Part shown: in pieces, positions 33,947-42,758 of the stretch
How positions within the stretch are numbered: the stretch's first letter is position 1
How the letters are laid out: the number at the start of each line of letters is the position of its first letter
Source of the DNA: DAIPKP01 sp964545875
GTDB lineage: Bacteria; Synergistota; Synergistia; Synergistales; Aminiphilaceae
Reading direction: 5' to 3'
Length of the DNA stretch: 64,000 bases
Assembly: GCA_964545875.1 (NCBI GenBank)
Contig: CAZJHH010000005.1
Coordinates: 124,001-188,000, forward strand
Program-made: the position numbers and the translations under genes
Notes under the pieces: model-generated
The model's database searches: none
Told to the model about the DNA's origin: nothing
Seen by the model: only the letters and a program-made list of their open reading frames with translations

Positions 33947-34911
33947 GGGCTTTCACCTTCAAGGAAAAGTTCACATCGGGATATTAACTCCGAAAAAGCT
34001 CTCGAATCCTCAAGCCGGGAAACATGATACCATAAAGTCGGAGAAAATTTTCGAAACCAGGTCATTTGCCTGCGAGAAAAGGCCCGGGTAGCCCGGATAT
34101 CCCCCTCCAGAGCTTCCTGGAGAGAACACCTTCCCTGATGATAGCACACGAGCTCCCGATAACCGAAACCTTGCAGAGCCGGTAAACCGGGATCATACCC
34201 CATTTCAAGGAGTTTCGCAACCTCCTCCACGAACCCCGAAGCGAACTGTTGCCGCACCCGATCTGCAATGGTGGCGCTGAGGGTCTCTCTCTCCTTCCAA
34301 AAACCTATGTAGAGGGGAAAAAAGGGGCTTCCTTTTTTGGCACGCTTCCGAAAAAGCTCCGAAGGAATGGTGCCGCAGAGCCTCCAAAGCTCGAGACCTC
34401 GGATGGTGCGATGAAGATCCCGGGGATGGATTTTTGCGGCATATTCCGGATCTCTCCGGCGAAGTTCCTCGTGGAGCGTTTCCTTTCCTTCTTGTAGGGC
34501 TCTCGCCTCCAGCTCCTCCCGGATTTCCCAGGATTTGGGAAGATCCTCCGAAAGGAGAGGATCCGTAAGAACCCGAAAATAAAAGGGAGTACCTCCCACA
34601 AGAAGAGGAACCTTTCCCCGTTCCCGGATCTCCCGGACGGCCCGGGAGGCGAGAACGCCGAAATCCGCCGCCGAAAAAGGTTCGTCCGGCTCCGCCACAT
34701 CCAGGAGATGGTGAGGAATGCGCTTTCGGGTGTCCCGGTCGATCTTGTCCGCTCCCACATCGAGATGCCGATAGACCTGACGGGAATCCACCGAAACGAT
34801 CTCCGCCCCCAGAGCCTCCGCCATGCGGAGGCTCCATGCGGTTTTACCCACCGCCGTGGGACCGATGATTCCGATAAAGGGGATATGCTCTTCCTTACTA
34901 TATTTATTCAT
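33943..34911 (-). CDS. miaA: tRNA dimethylallyltransferase
   Basis: Adds a dimethylallyl group to A37 of tRNAs reading UNN codons. From the ATG at 34911 the product is 322 residues, with the P-loop GPTAVGKT, the DSRQVYRHLDVGADK segment, LLVGGTPFYFR and the GFGYRELV region. A TTG eight codons earlier is possible but less likely. The DMAPP substrate comes from the IspH reaction encoded immediately downstream, a sensible pairing. In mutS-mutL-miaA order it matches the common mismatch-repair neighbourhood. Confidence 0.96.
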   Translation of the reverse strand: MNKYSKEEHIPFIGIIGPTAVGKTAWSLRMAEALGAEIVSVDSRQVYRHLDVGADKIDRDTRKRIPHHLLDVAEPDEPFSAADFGVLASRAVREIRERGKVPLLVGGTPFYFRVLTDPLLSEDLPKSWEIREELEARALQEGKETLHEELRRRDPEYAAKIHPRDLHRTIRGLELWRLCGTIPSELFRKRAKKGSPFFPLYIGFWKERETLSATIADRVRQQFASGFVEEVAKLLEMGYDPGLPALQGFGYRELVCYHQGRCSLQEALEGDIRATRAFSRRQMTWFRKFSPTLWYHVSRLEDSRAFSELISRCELFLEGESP

Positions 34912-34990
34912 AATAAACCCAAGTTCCTTCAACAATCCGAAATCTTCCTGCTATTTTATACAGAGAAAACTCCAAGCTGTCCACCTTTTT

Positions 34991-36805
34991 TCACCGCCGG
35001 TGAAATTCTTTCTCCAGAAAATCCGCCACGTAGCAGAGCAGCGTGGGCCTTCCATGAGGGCACGATCCCGGATGAGAGCAGAGAAACAACCTTCTCCAGA
35101 GCTCCAGAGCCTCGGAAACTTCCAAAGAATCCGTAAGCTTCACCGCCCTGTGACAGGCCTTGAAGGCCCAGGCCTTCCAGAGATGCTCCGGATCTTCCTC
35201 CTCCATATCTTCAAGAACCTCCAGGGCCATTCTCAAGCCTTCCAGAGGAGAGAAACCCAGGCCTCCAAAGGATTCGGGTATTCCCGAAAGAATAGGGCCT
35301 TCCTGATGCTCCTCGAGGAGAAAACCAAGCTTCTCCAATCGCTCCGCCTGCTCCAAAGCCCGTTCTCCCAGGCTTGGGGGAAGCCCCGGAGGAACCAGGA
35401 GTTTCTGGGGCAGTCTCTGGCGGGCGTGCATGGCGGTAAGTCGCTCGTACTCCACCCGTTCGTGGGCCGCATGAGGATCCATAATCACCAAATCCCCGCG
35501 TCGATCGAAGAGAAGATATCCCGAGGCGAGGCGCCCCAAATAACGGGGAATCTCCCGGGCTTCTTCGGAAGAAGCTCCCAAAAGACCTTCCGGAGCTGCA
35601 TTTTCGGAAATCTCGGTCTTTTTCGAAAATGCTCCGGGGGAGGCCGCCCGATGGAAAGGCGAAGAGTCGAAGGAAAAGGAATGCGAGGAGGAAGAAACCT
35701 GAGGCTTTCCCGGAACGAAAAGCGTGCCCTCTTCCCCGGAAGAGGAGGGGAAAGAGCGAAGAGGAGCCTTCTCCCAGGGAAAGGAAAACGCTTCAGGTTC
35801 GCCCCTCCGGTGATCCCGGGAAAAGCTTTCCCCCTTCGAAAGAGACTTGAGGGGATCCCCATCCCCCCCCAGCCGTTGAGCCGCCCGATGCAGCACTCGA
35901 AAGACCTGGCGGGGCATGCGGAAACGGACTTCGATTTTGGCGGGATGCACGTTTACGTCCACCTCTTCTTCGGGAACCCGGAGAAGAAAGAGCCATTCCC
36001 CTCCGGGGCGGGGGCTTCCGGCCTTCACCGCGGAGAAGAAAAGGGCATCCTCACAGCGCCGGCCGTTTACGAAAGAAACCAGATGTCCCTTTTCGACATG
36101 CTCCTGGGAAAGATGATACGCCTCCACCGCATACCCTTCCACCTCCTCCCGGCATTCCTCGATTCGGGAATCCCCCCAGAGATGAGCAAGGAGTTCCCGG
36201 CGGTTTCCGTCTCCGAAGGATGAAAAGAGAGGCTTTCCTTCGGAGAAGAGCATGAACGCTACGTGAGGATAGGCGAGGGCATATTCCCGGAGGAGCCGGG
36301 ATATGCGCCTCGTTTCGGCGGCTCCGGATTTGAGAAATTTCTTTCGTGCCGGAATGGAGCAAAAGAGATCCTCCACCTGAATAAAGGTGCCCTGGGGACG
36401 GGACATTCGTTCATGGGCGGTACATATTCCTTCCTCCATCCGGATCATTCCCCCCTCTTCTCCGGGAGGGCAGCTCCGGATCTCCATGCGGGATACCAGG
36501 GCGATGCTCGCCAGGGCCTCTCCCCGGTATCCCAGGGTTCGGATGGCGTAAAGATCCTCCAGAGTGGCGAGCTTGCTGGTGGCATAGCGCTCCACCGCCA
36601 GAGGAAGCTCCTCAAAGGGAATGCCTCCTCCGTCGTCCTCCACCACCAGAGAAATTTTTCCTCCCTGGAGAAGGCGTACGTCTATTCTCGAAGCTCCCGC
36701 ATCGAGGGCGTTTTCCACAAGTTCCTTCACCACCGATGCGGGACGCTCCACCACCTCCCCTGCGGCGATGCGCGAGGAGAGGGATTCGGGAAGTTTATAT
36801 ATCAT
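34991..36805 (-). CDS. mutL: DNA mismatch repair protein MutL with endonuclease motifs
   Basis: GHKL ATPase that links MutS to strand incision. The 604-residue product has N-terminal motifs ENALDAGA, DDGGGI, RYATSK and GYRGEAL, a variable Ser/Pro-rich linker (about 320-415), and a C-terminal dimerisation domain. The metal-binding endonuclease motif is DPHAAHER at 443-450, with Pro in place of the usual Gln, plus ACHRAVK at 550-556 and CPHGRP at 582-587, so latent nicking activity is expected, as in MutH-lacking bacteria. The ATG overlaps the mutS stop by 11 bases. Confidence 0.96.
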   Translation of the reverse strand: MIYKLPESLSSRIAAGEVVERPASVVKELVENALDAGASRIDVRLLQGGKISLVVEDDGGGIPFEELPLAVERYATSKLATLEDLYAIRTLGYRGEALASIALVSRMEIRSCPPGEEGGMIRMEEGICTAHERMSRPQGTFIQVEDLFCSIPARKKFLKSGAAETRRISRLLREYALAYPHVAFMLFSEGKPLFSSFGDGNRRELLAHLWGDSRIEECREEVEGYAVEAYHLSQEHVEKGHLVSFVNGRRCEDALFFSAVKAGSPRPGGEWLFLLRVPEEEVDVNVHPAKIEVRFRMPRQVFRVLHRAAQRLGGDGDPLKSLSKGESFSRDHRRGEPEAFSFPWEKAPLRSFPSSSGEEGTLFVPGKPQVSSSSHSFSFDSSPFHRAASPGAFSKKTEISENAAPEGLLGASSEEAREIPRYLGRLASGYLLFDRRGDLVIMDPHAAHERVEYERLTAMHARQRLPQKLLVPPGLPPSLGERALEQAERLEKLGFLLEEHQEGPILSGIPESFGGLGFSPLEGLRMALEVLEDMEEEDPEHLWKAWAFKACHRAVKLTDSLEVSEALELWRRLFLCSHPGSCPHGRPTLLCYVADFLEKEFHRR

Positions 36806-39392
36806 TTTTTTGCTCCTTTAAAACCTGGAGGCTCCGTTTCTTGAGAATGTAGAGCATTTCCAAAGCCTTGAGGGGAGTCATGCCATCGGGATTGAGCAGG
36901 GCGAGCTCGTCCAGTATGGCCTGTCCCTCGGCGTGAGGAAAAAGTTTTTTTTGGGCAGGCTCCTCTCTCTTGGAAAGAGGATCTCCGGGAAGGCCCTCGG
37001 GAGGCTGATCCCGCTCGAAACGCTCCAGAAGTTCCTGGGAACGCCGAAGCACCGCCTCGGGAATTCCCGCCAGCCGGGCCACTTCAATGCCGTAGGAACG
37101 ATTTGCGGGATACGGAACTACCCGGTGCAGAAAGGTGATGCCGCCCTGAACCTCCTCGGCGGCCATGCTGAGATTCCGGATCTCCGGATACTCTTCTCCC
37201 AGCCTTGTCAGCTCGTGATAGTGGGTGGCAAAGAGCACCCTTGCGGGGTGTTCCGACCGGGCAAGATACTCCAGAATCGCCCAGGCGATGCTCATGCCGT
37301 CGTAGGTGGAGGTTCCCCGGCCGATCTCGTCGAGCACCACGAAACTCCGGGAGGTAAGGTTGTGAAGAATATTGGCGGTCTCCAGCATCTCCACCATGAA
37401 GGTGCTGTTCCCCCGATCCAGTTCGTCCCGGGCTCCGATGCGGGTGAAAATCCGATCCGTCAGAGGAATTCGGGCGGACGCCGCAGGAACGAAACTGCCC
37501 ATGTGGGCCATGAGGATGAGCAGCGCCCCCATGCGGAGGTAGGTGGATTTTCCCGCCATATTGGGCCCCGTGACGATGGCGATGCGCCGCCCTTCCCGGG
37601 AGAGCACCAGATCGTTGGGAACAAAGGGACGGGGTTCGAGAGAAACCTCCACCACGGGATGCCGTCCCTGAATCACCTCCAGAATCTCTTCGGAAGAGAG
37701 GAGAGGACGGACGTATTTTCTTTCCCAGGCCACCTCTCCCAGAGAACGAAGCACATCCGCCTCGGCTATACCCCGGGCCATTCTCTGGAGATCCTCCGCC
37801 CGCTCCATGGTACGGCAGCAGAGTTCCCGGTAAAGCGTGCGCTCTCGCTGCTCCCCCTGACTCTCCGAAAGCAAAAGGGTTTCCTCGAATTCCTTAAGCT
37901 CTTCGGTGATATAGCGCTCCGCAGAGACCAGGGTCTGCCTGCGCACATATTCCGGAGGCACCGAAACGCTCCCGGAGCGGCTCATTTCGAGATAGTATCC
38001 GAAGACCTTGTTGGAACCGATTTTGAGAGTACGTATTCCCGTACGCTCCCGTTCCCGGGCCAGATATTCCTGGAGCCAGGCCTCGCCCTTGTGCTGGGCC
38101 CTCCGGCAGCGGTCCAGCTCCTCGTCGAAACCCGTTCGGATAACTTCTCCGGTCTTCCAGGAGGCGGGGAGATCCCCCTCGAGTCCTCGGGAAAGAAGTT
38201 CTCCCAATTCCAGAAGCTCCGGAGAACCGGGAAAAAAGCCTTCGAAAGGCGTGTTTTCTCCGAGCTTTATCAGGGAGGGAAGAATGCCCAGGGTATGCCG
38301 CAGGGCTCCGAGATCCCGAGGAGTTCCCACCCCCAGAGAGAGACGCCCCAGAGCCCGCTCCACATCCTGGCACTCCGCGAAAAGAGCCCCCGCCTTCTGG
38401 GAAAAGGCGGGATTATCCACCACGAAGGCCACCCGGTCCTGACGCTCCAGAATCCGTTCGTCATCCCGAAGGGGGCGGAGAATCCACTCCCGGAGAGTGC
38501 GCCTTCCCATGGGGTTTTTACATCGGTTGAGCACGGAAAAGAGAGTTTCTCCCTCTCCGTGGAAAAGCTCCAGGTTCTTCCGGGTGGTTCCGTCGAGATA
38601 GAGGAAGGTTTTGGGTTGATAGGGGCGAATGCCGCGGATGTGAGGGGGAAGAGAGAACTGGGTTTCTTCGAGATAGCGCAAAGCCCCGGCGGCACATCCC
38701 AGGGAGAGATCTCCCCGGGAAAACCCGAATCCCTCCAGGGAGGCCACACCGAAAGACTTGGCCAGATAGGTCTCTCCCCGGCGAGGGTCGAACTCTCCTT
38801 TATCCCGAGGAACCAGTCTTTTTGCAAGATGGGGCTCCAGCGAAGCCCCCAGAGCCTCCTCTTCCGAAGCGGGACAGAGGACATCTCCGGGCTCGAAGGA
38901 GCGAAGCAACCCCAGGGCTTCCCGATGCGGAAGCACTCCCGCCTCGAAATCTCCCGTACAGGGAACGAGAAGGGCGAAGGCCATGAGATTCCCCCGGGGA
39001 GCAAGGGCTCCCAGGCGCCCATCCGAACGACCGTCCGAAGAGGCATAGGTTCCGGGAGTCACCACCCGGATAACCTGACGATCCACCAGTTTTTTCCCCT
39101 CGGGCTCTTCCACCTGATCGCAGATGGCCACCCGATATCCCGCCTCCACCAGACGACTCAGATAGTTTTCCGCCGCATGGAAGGGAACTCCCGCCATGGG
39201 AATTTTCTTCTCCGGATCCCGGGCGGTGAGGGTAATGTCAAGTATCCGGGAAGCCGTTTCCGCATCGTCGAAGAACATCTCGAAGAAATCTCCCATGCGG
39301 AAAAAGAGAAGACACTCGGGATAGCGTTCCTTCCAATAACAGTATTGCTCCAGCATGGGAGTCATTTTGACATCCTCGGGAATAACCCTCAC
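36795..39392 (-). CDS. mutS: DNA mismatch repair protein MutS
   Basis: MutS recognises mismatches and recruits MutL. I choose the GTG at 39392, which has AGGAGG five bases upstream and gives 865 residues, a normal length; an ATG at 39455 with a GGAGGGG element is the alternative. The mismatch-reading Phe-x-Glu is F36-E38 in MGDFFEMF, the ATPase has Walker A GPNMAGKS, DELDRGNSTFMVEM and DEIGRGTSTYDGMSIAWA, and the C-terminal helix-turn-helix follows. It overlaps mutL by 11 bases and follows ruvX. Confidence 0.97.
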   Translation of the reverse strand: MRVIPEDVKMTPMLEQYCYWKERYPECLLFFRMGDFFEMFFDDAETASRILDITLTARDPEKKIPMAGVPFHAAENYLSRLVEAGYRVAICDQVEEPEGKKLVDRQVIRVVTPGTYASSDGRSDGRLGALAPRGNLMAFALLVPCTGDFEAGVLPHREALGLLRSFEPGDVLCPASEEEALGASLEPHLAKRLVPRDKGEFDPRRGETYLAKSFGVASLEGFGFSRGDLSLGCAAGALRYLEETQFSLPPHIRGIRPYQPKTFLYLDGTTRKNLELFHGEGETLFSVLNRCKNPMGRRTLREWILRPLRDDERILERQDRVAFVVDNPAFSQKAGALFAECQDVERALGRLSLGVGTPRDLGALRHTLGILPSLIKLGENTPFEGFFPGSPELLELGELLSRGLEGDLPASWKTGEVIRTGFDEELDRCRRAQHKGEAWLQEYLARERERTGIRTLKIGSNKVFGYYLEMSRSGSVSVPPEYVRRQTLVSAERYITEELKEFEETLLLSESQGEQRERTLYRELCCRTMERAEDLQRMARGIAEADVLRSLGEVAWERKYVRPLLSSEEILEVIQGRHPVVEVSLEPRPFVPNDLVLSREGRRIAIVTGPNMAGKSTYLRMGALLILMAHMGSFVPAASARIPLTDRIFTRIGARDELDRGNSTFMVEMLETANILHNLTSRSFVVLDEIGRGTSTYDGMSIAWAILEYLARSEHPARVLFATHYHELTRLGEEYPEIRNLSMAAEEVQGGITFLHRVVPYPANRSYGIEVARLAGIPEAVLRRSQELLERFERDQPPEGLPGDPLSKREEPAQKKLFPHAEGQAILDELALLNPDGMTPLKALEMLYILKKRSLQVLKEQKNDI

Positions 39393-39477
39393 CGTATCCT
39401 CCTTTCCCAGGCGAAAGCACTCGCCCCCGTTCTTTCGGGGAGCATCTTCGCACATTTCATGCCCCTCCGAAGGAATT

Positions 39478-39894
39478 TTAAAAACCCCGGGCGTCCAGGT
39501 AGCTTTGCAGAATAACCGCAGCGGCGGTCTTGTCCACCACGCCCCGGCGCTTTTCCTCCGAAAGTCCCAACTCTTTGAGATTCTGATGCGCCGTGACGGT
39601 ACTGAATCGTTCGTCCCAGGTACGGACCTCCACCGAAGGATAGCGCTCCCGAAGGGCTTCCACCATATCGAGAATCCGTCTCGCCTCGGGCCCCCGGGAG
39701 CCATCCGTGCGCAGAGGAAGGCCTATCAGGAGCAGAGATACTCCATACTGCTCCATCAGAAGGTCCAGCTCGATCTTCCATTTTTTTTTGGCGGACCACA
39801 CAGCAACCCCCTGGGCAAACATCCCCAGGGGATCGCTGAGAGCGACGCCGATACGAACGGTACCGATATCAAGACAAAGAATTCTTCGTGTCAT
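39478..39894 (-). CDS. ruvX: RuvX/YqgF family pre-16S rRNA nuclease
   Basis: RNase H-fold protein; YqgF of E. coli matures the 16S rRNA 5' end, and a Holliday-junction role has been proposed. The 138-residue product shows the first catalytic Asp in LCLDIGTVRIGVALSDPLG, the second acidic site in DERFSTVTA and the last in VDKTAAAVILQSYLD. The ATG at 39894 follows the alaS stop by two bases, the common alaS-ruvX order. Confidence 0.94.
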   Translation of the reverse strand: MTRRILCLDIGTVRIGVALSDPLGMFAQGVAVWSAKKKWKIELDLLMEQYGVSLLLIGLPLRTDGSRGPEARRILDMVEALRERYPSVEVRTWDERFSTVTAHQNLKELGLSEEKRRGVVDKTAAAVILQSYLDARGF

Positions 39895-39896
39895 GA

Positions 39897-42542
39897 TTAT
39901 CCTTTTTTAAGAAGGCTCCGGAGAAGTTCGGGCACTGCCTTGAGGGCCTCCTCCGCCTTGGCGGGATTCTTGCCTCCCGCCTGGGCCATGGCGGCCTTGC
40001 CTCCGCCGCCGCCGCCGGCCATGGCTGCGGTCTCCTTGATGAGTTTTCCCGCATGAGCTCCCCGGGAGATCGCCTCGTCATCTCCCACCGCCACGAACTG
40101 CACCCGGTCTTCAAAAATTCCCGCAAGAACGATCATCACCGGGGTAAGGCGGCTTCGCACCGCATCCGCCACCTGAAGAAGCACTTCGGTATTTGCCTCG
40201 GGGAAGGTTCCCGTCACGAGAGAAATACCTTCGATATCCAGAGCTCCTTCCAGAAGAGGCTCTATTCTATCCAAGCTTCCCTGAAGGCGTTCTTTTCTGA
40301 GAAGCGACTCGGTATCCCGAAGAGTGCGCTGGAGCTCCTCCATCCGTGCCTCGAGACACGCCACATCGCACCCCAGAGAATGCCGAAGGGCCTCGGTTAC
40401 ATCCTGGAGTTCCCGATGATGCTTGAGGGCTTCCATTCCCGTAATGGCGGTAATTCGCCGCGTTCCGGACCCCACGCTCTCTTCCTTGAGAATCTTGAAG
40501 CTCCCGATTTCTCCCGTGGCGGCCACGTGAATGCCCCCGCAAAGCTCCACGCTGGTTTCGGGAATGGCCACCACCCGCACCTCGTTTCCGTATTTTTCTC
40601 CGAAAAGGGCCTTGGCTCCTCGGGATTTTGCTTCCTCCAAAGTGGCTATGGAGCTTTCCAGAGAATGGTTCTGAAGAATGGCCCGGTTCACGAAGTCCTC
40701 CACCTCTCGGAGATCTTCCTTTTTAAGGGCCTCGAAATGGGTAAAGTCGAAGCGAAGCAGCTCCGGAGCGACCAGGGATCCCGCCTGGCGCACATGCTCT
40801 CCCAGCCGCCGGATAAGCCCCTCGTGCAGCAGATGCGTGGCGGTATGATTCCGGGAGATGGCCTTGCGGCGCTCCAGATTCACCCGGGCTTCCAGAACAT
40901 CCCCCTGCCGGAGAGCCCCCGAAAGTACCCTTCCCTGGTGCGTAATGAGATTTCCCGCAGGATGCCGGGTATCTTCCACGGCAAAACGCCCCGAAAGATT
41001 TTCGAGAATTCCCGTATCTCCCACCTGTCCACCCTTTTCGGCATAGAAGGGCGTGCGATCCAGCACGATCTCCCCGGATTCTCCCTCCTGAAGCTCCTCC
41101 ACGGGCTCTCCCGCCCGGAAAAGACCCGCCACCGTACAGGAGCAGGCGACGGAAAGATATCCCTCGAAGGGGGTATCTCCCATCCGGTTCAGGAGATCCG
41201 TAAAAGCGTCTCCCCGCATCACCGACGAGGCCTGCTTACTCGCCCCCCGGGCCCGCTCTCTCTGAGCGTTCATGGCCTGGGTAAAACCATCCCGATCGAG
41301 GGCGATGGACTCTTCCTGGCAAATTTCCTCGGTAAGTTCCAGAGGAAATCCGTAGGTATCGTACAGTTCGAAGGCCACCTCTCCCGAAAGGCAGGGGCAC
41401 TCCTTTGCCCCAATCTTCTTGATCTCTTCATCCAGAAGAAGACACCCCTGGTCCAGAGTTCGGGTAAAGCGCTGTTCTTCGAGTTGAAGGATCTGCTCGA
41501 TGGTGGAGCGGTTGGCTCCGAGCTCTTCGTAGGTGTTTCCCATGAGCGAGAGAAGAGAGGGAAGAAGTTCCACCAGGAAGGGGCGTTCGATTCCTACGAG
41601 ACGGCCGTACCGTGCCGCCCGGCGGAGAAGCCGGCGCAGTACGTATCCCCGCCCTTCGTTGGAGGGAAGAATGCCATCGGCAATCATGAAGGATACCGCC
41701 CGAAGATGGTCCGAAACCACCCGGGCCGCCATGGTTTCTCTCTTTCCCGTGCCGTAGGAAATTCCTGCCAGAGAACAGAAGGAATCTATGAGGGGGCGGA
41801 AGAGATCCGTCTCGAAATCCGTCTCCACCTCCTGCACTACCGATGCGAGCCGTTCGAGCCCCATGCCGGTATCGATATTCTGTTTGGGCAGGGGAGAAAG
41901 CTCTCCCGCTTCGTTTCGGTTGAACTGCATGAACACCAGATTCCATATTTCAAGATACCGGTCGCAGTCACACCCCACCGCACAGTCCGGAGATCCGCAG
42001 GAGAAGGATTCTCCCTGGTCGTAGATCAGCTCCGAACAGGGGCCGCAGGGCCCCGTGGGGCCCACGGACCAGAAGTTGTCCGCATCTCCCAGACGGACGA
42101 TGTGGTTTTCCGCCAGGCCCACGTCCCGATGCCAGAAGGAATGCGCCTCGTCGTCGTCCAGATAGATGGTGGCATAAAGCCGATTCGGATCAAGCCCCAC
42201 ATGCTCCGTGAGAAAAGTCCAGGCCCAGGGGATGGCCTCCCGTTTGAAATAATCCCCGAAGCTGAAGTTTCCCAGCATTTCGAAAAAAGTGTGGTGCCGG
42301 GCGGTGCGCCCCACGTTGTCGATGTCGTTGGTGCGGACGCACTTCTGGGATGTGGTGGCCCGAAGAACCTCGGGCTTCCGGATGCCGAGAAAGTACGGTT
42401 TGAAGGGTACCATTCCGGCGATGGTAAAGAGGATGGTGGGATCCTCGGGAAGCAGGGAAAAACTCGGATAACGCCGGGAGCCCTTCTCCTCAAAATATTT
42501 CAGGAACATTTCGCGCAATTCGTTGCCGCTACGCCATTTCAT
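39897..42542 (-). CDS. alaS: alanine--tRNA ligase
   Basis: Class II synthetase for tRNA-Ala with an editing domain. The 881-residue product has the N-terminal catalytic core beginning ELREMFLKYFEEKG, class II motif residues around FTIAGMVPFKPYFLG, the editing-site HxxxH in HTATHLLHEGL and the second zinc-type motif CGGIHVAATG, and ends with a DHHA1 C-Ala domain holding AMAGGGGGGKAAMAQAGG. GGAGG lies upstream of the ATG at 42542. It also underpins RqcH-type alanine tailing by supplying Ala-tRNA. Confidence 0.97.
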   Translation of the reverse strand: MKWRSGNELREMFLKYFEEKGSRRYPSFSLLPEDPTILFTIAGMVPFKPYFLGIRKPEVLRATTSQKCVRTNDIDNVGRTARHHTFFEMLGNFSFGDYFKREAIPWAWTFLTEHVGLDPNRLYATIYLDDDEAHSFWHRDVGLAENHIVRLGDADNFWSVGPTGPCGPCSELIYDQGESFSCGSPDCAVGCDCDRYLEIWNLVFMQFNRNEAGELSPLPKQNIDTGMGLERLASVVQEVETDFETDLFRPLIDSFCSLAGISYGTGKRETMAARVVSDHLRAVSFMIADGILPSNEGRGYVLRRLLRRAARYGRLVGIERPFLVELLPSLLSLMGNTYEELGANRSTIEQILQLEEQRFTRTLDQGCLLLDEEIKKIGAKECPCLSGEVAFELYDTYGFPLELTEEICQEESIALDRDGFTQAMNAQRERARGASKQASSVMRGDAFTDLLNRMGDTPFEGYLSVACSCTVAGLFRAGEPVEELQEGESGEIVLDRTPFYAEKGGQVGDTGILENLSGRFAVEDTRHPAGNLITHQGRVLSGALRQGDVLEARVNLERRKAISRNHTATHLLHEGLIRRLGEHVRQAGSLVAPELLRFDFTHFEALKKEDLREVEDFVNRAILQNHSLESSIATLEEAKSRGAKALFGEKYGNEVRVVAIPETSVELCGGIHVAATGEIGSFKILKEESVGSGTRRITAITGMEALKHHRELQDVTEALRHSLGCDVACLEARMEELQRTLRDTESLLRKERLQGSLDRIEPLLEGALDIEGISLVTGTFPEANTEVLLQVADAVRSRLTPVMIVLAGIFEDRVQFVAVGDDEAISRGAHAGKLIKETAAMAGGGGGGKAAMAQAGGKNPAKAEEALKAVPELLRSLLKKG

Positions 42543-42735
42543 GATTTATGTATTCCTCCTCCAAGGCAGATCCAGGGAGCGCCCCCGCACAGCGGCGGGC
42601 ATCCTCCACGCATGACATCATGTGAACCAAGGCCCGAGTTCCAAATGTTTCCGGAACGGCAGCGCACGAGAGCGGCTCGGCCACGTTCAAGCGGAGGGAA
42701 CACACAACGGGCAGGTTTCTGACAAAGCACCTCAT
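42529..42735 (-). CDS. possible small ORF between mtaD and alaS
   Basis: A 68-codon frame from the ATG at 42735 fills most of the otherwise unexplained 216-base gap and overlaps the alaS start by 14 bases. The product is Cys-containing (five Cys) and mildly acidic near its end, with no family I recognise. AGGGTG lies very close to the ATG. Its third-position GC content resembles neighbouring genes by eye. It could instead be untranslated leader; I keep it as a low-confidence candidate. Confidence 0.3.
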   Translation of the reverse strand: MRCFVRNLPVVCSLRLNVAEPLSCAAVPETFGTRALVHMMSCVEDARRCAGALPGSALEEEYINHEMA

Positions 42736-42758
42736 GACACCCTGCACGTGCAGCCGCT

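Noticed and set aside
42543..42758. T-box riboswitch upstream of alaS
   Set aside because: The conserved T-box sequence (TGG-ACCGCG type) and a following terminator are absent.
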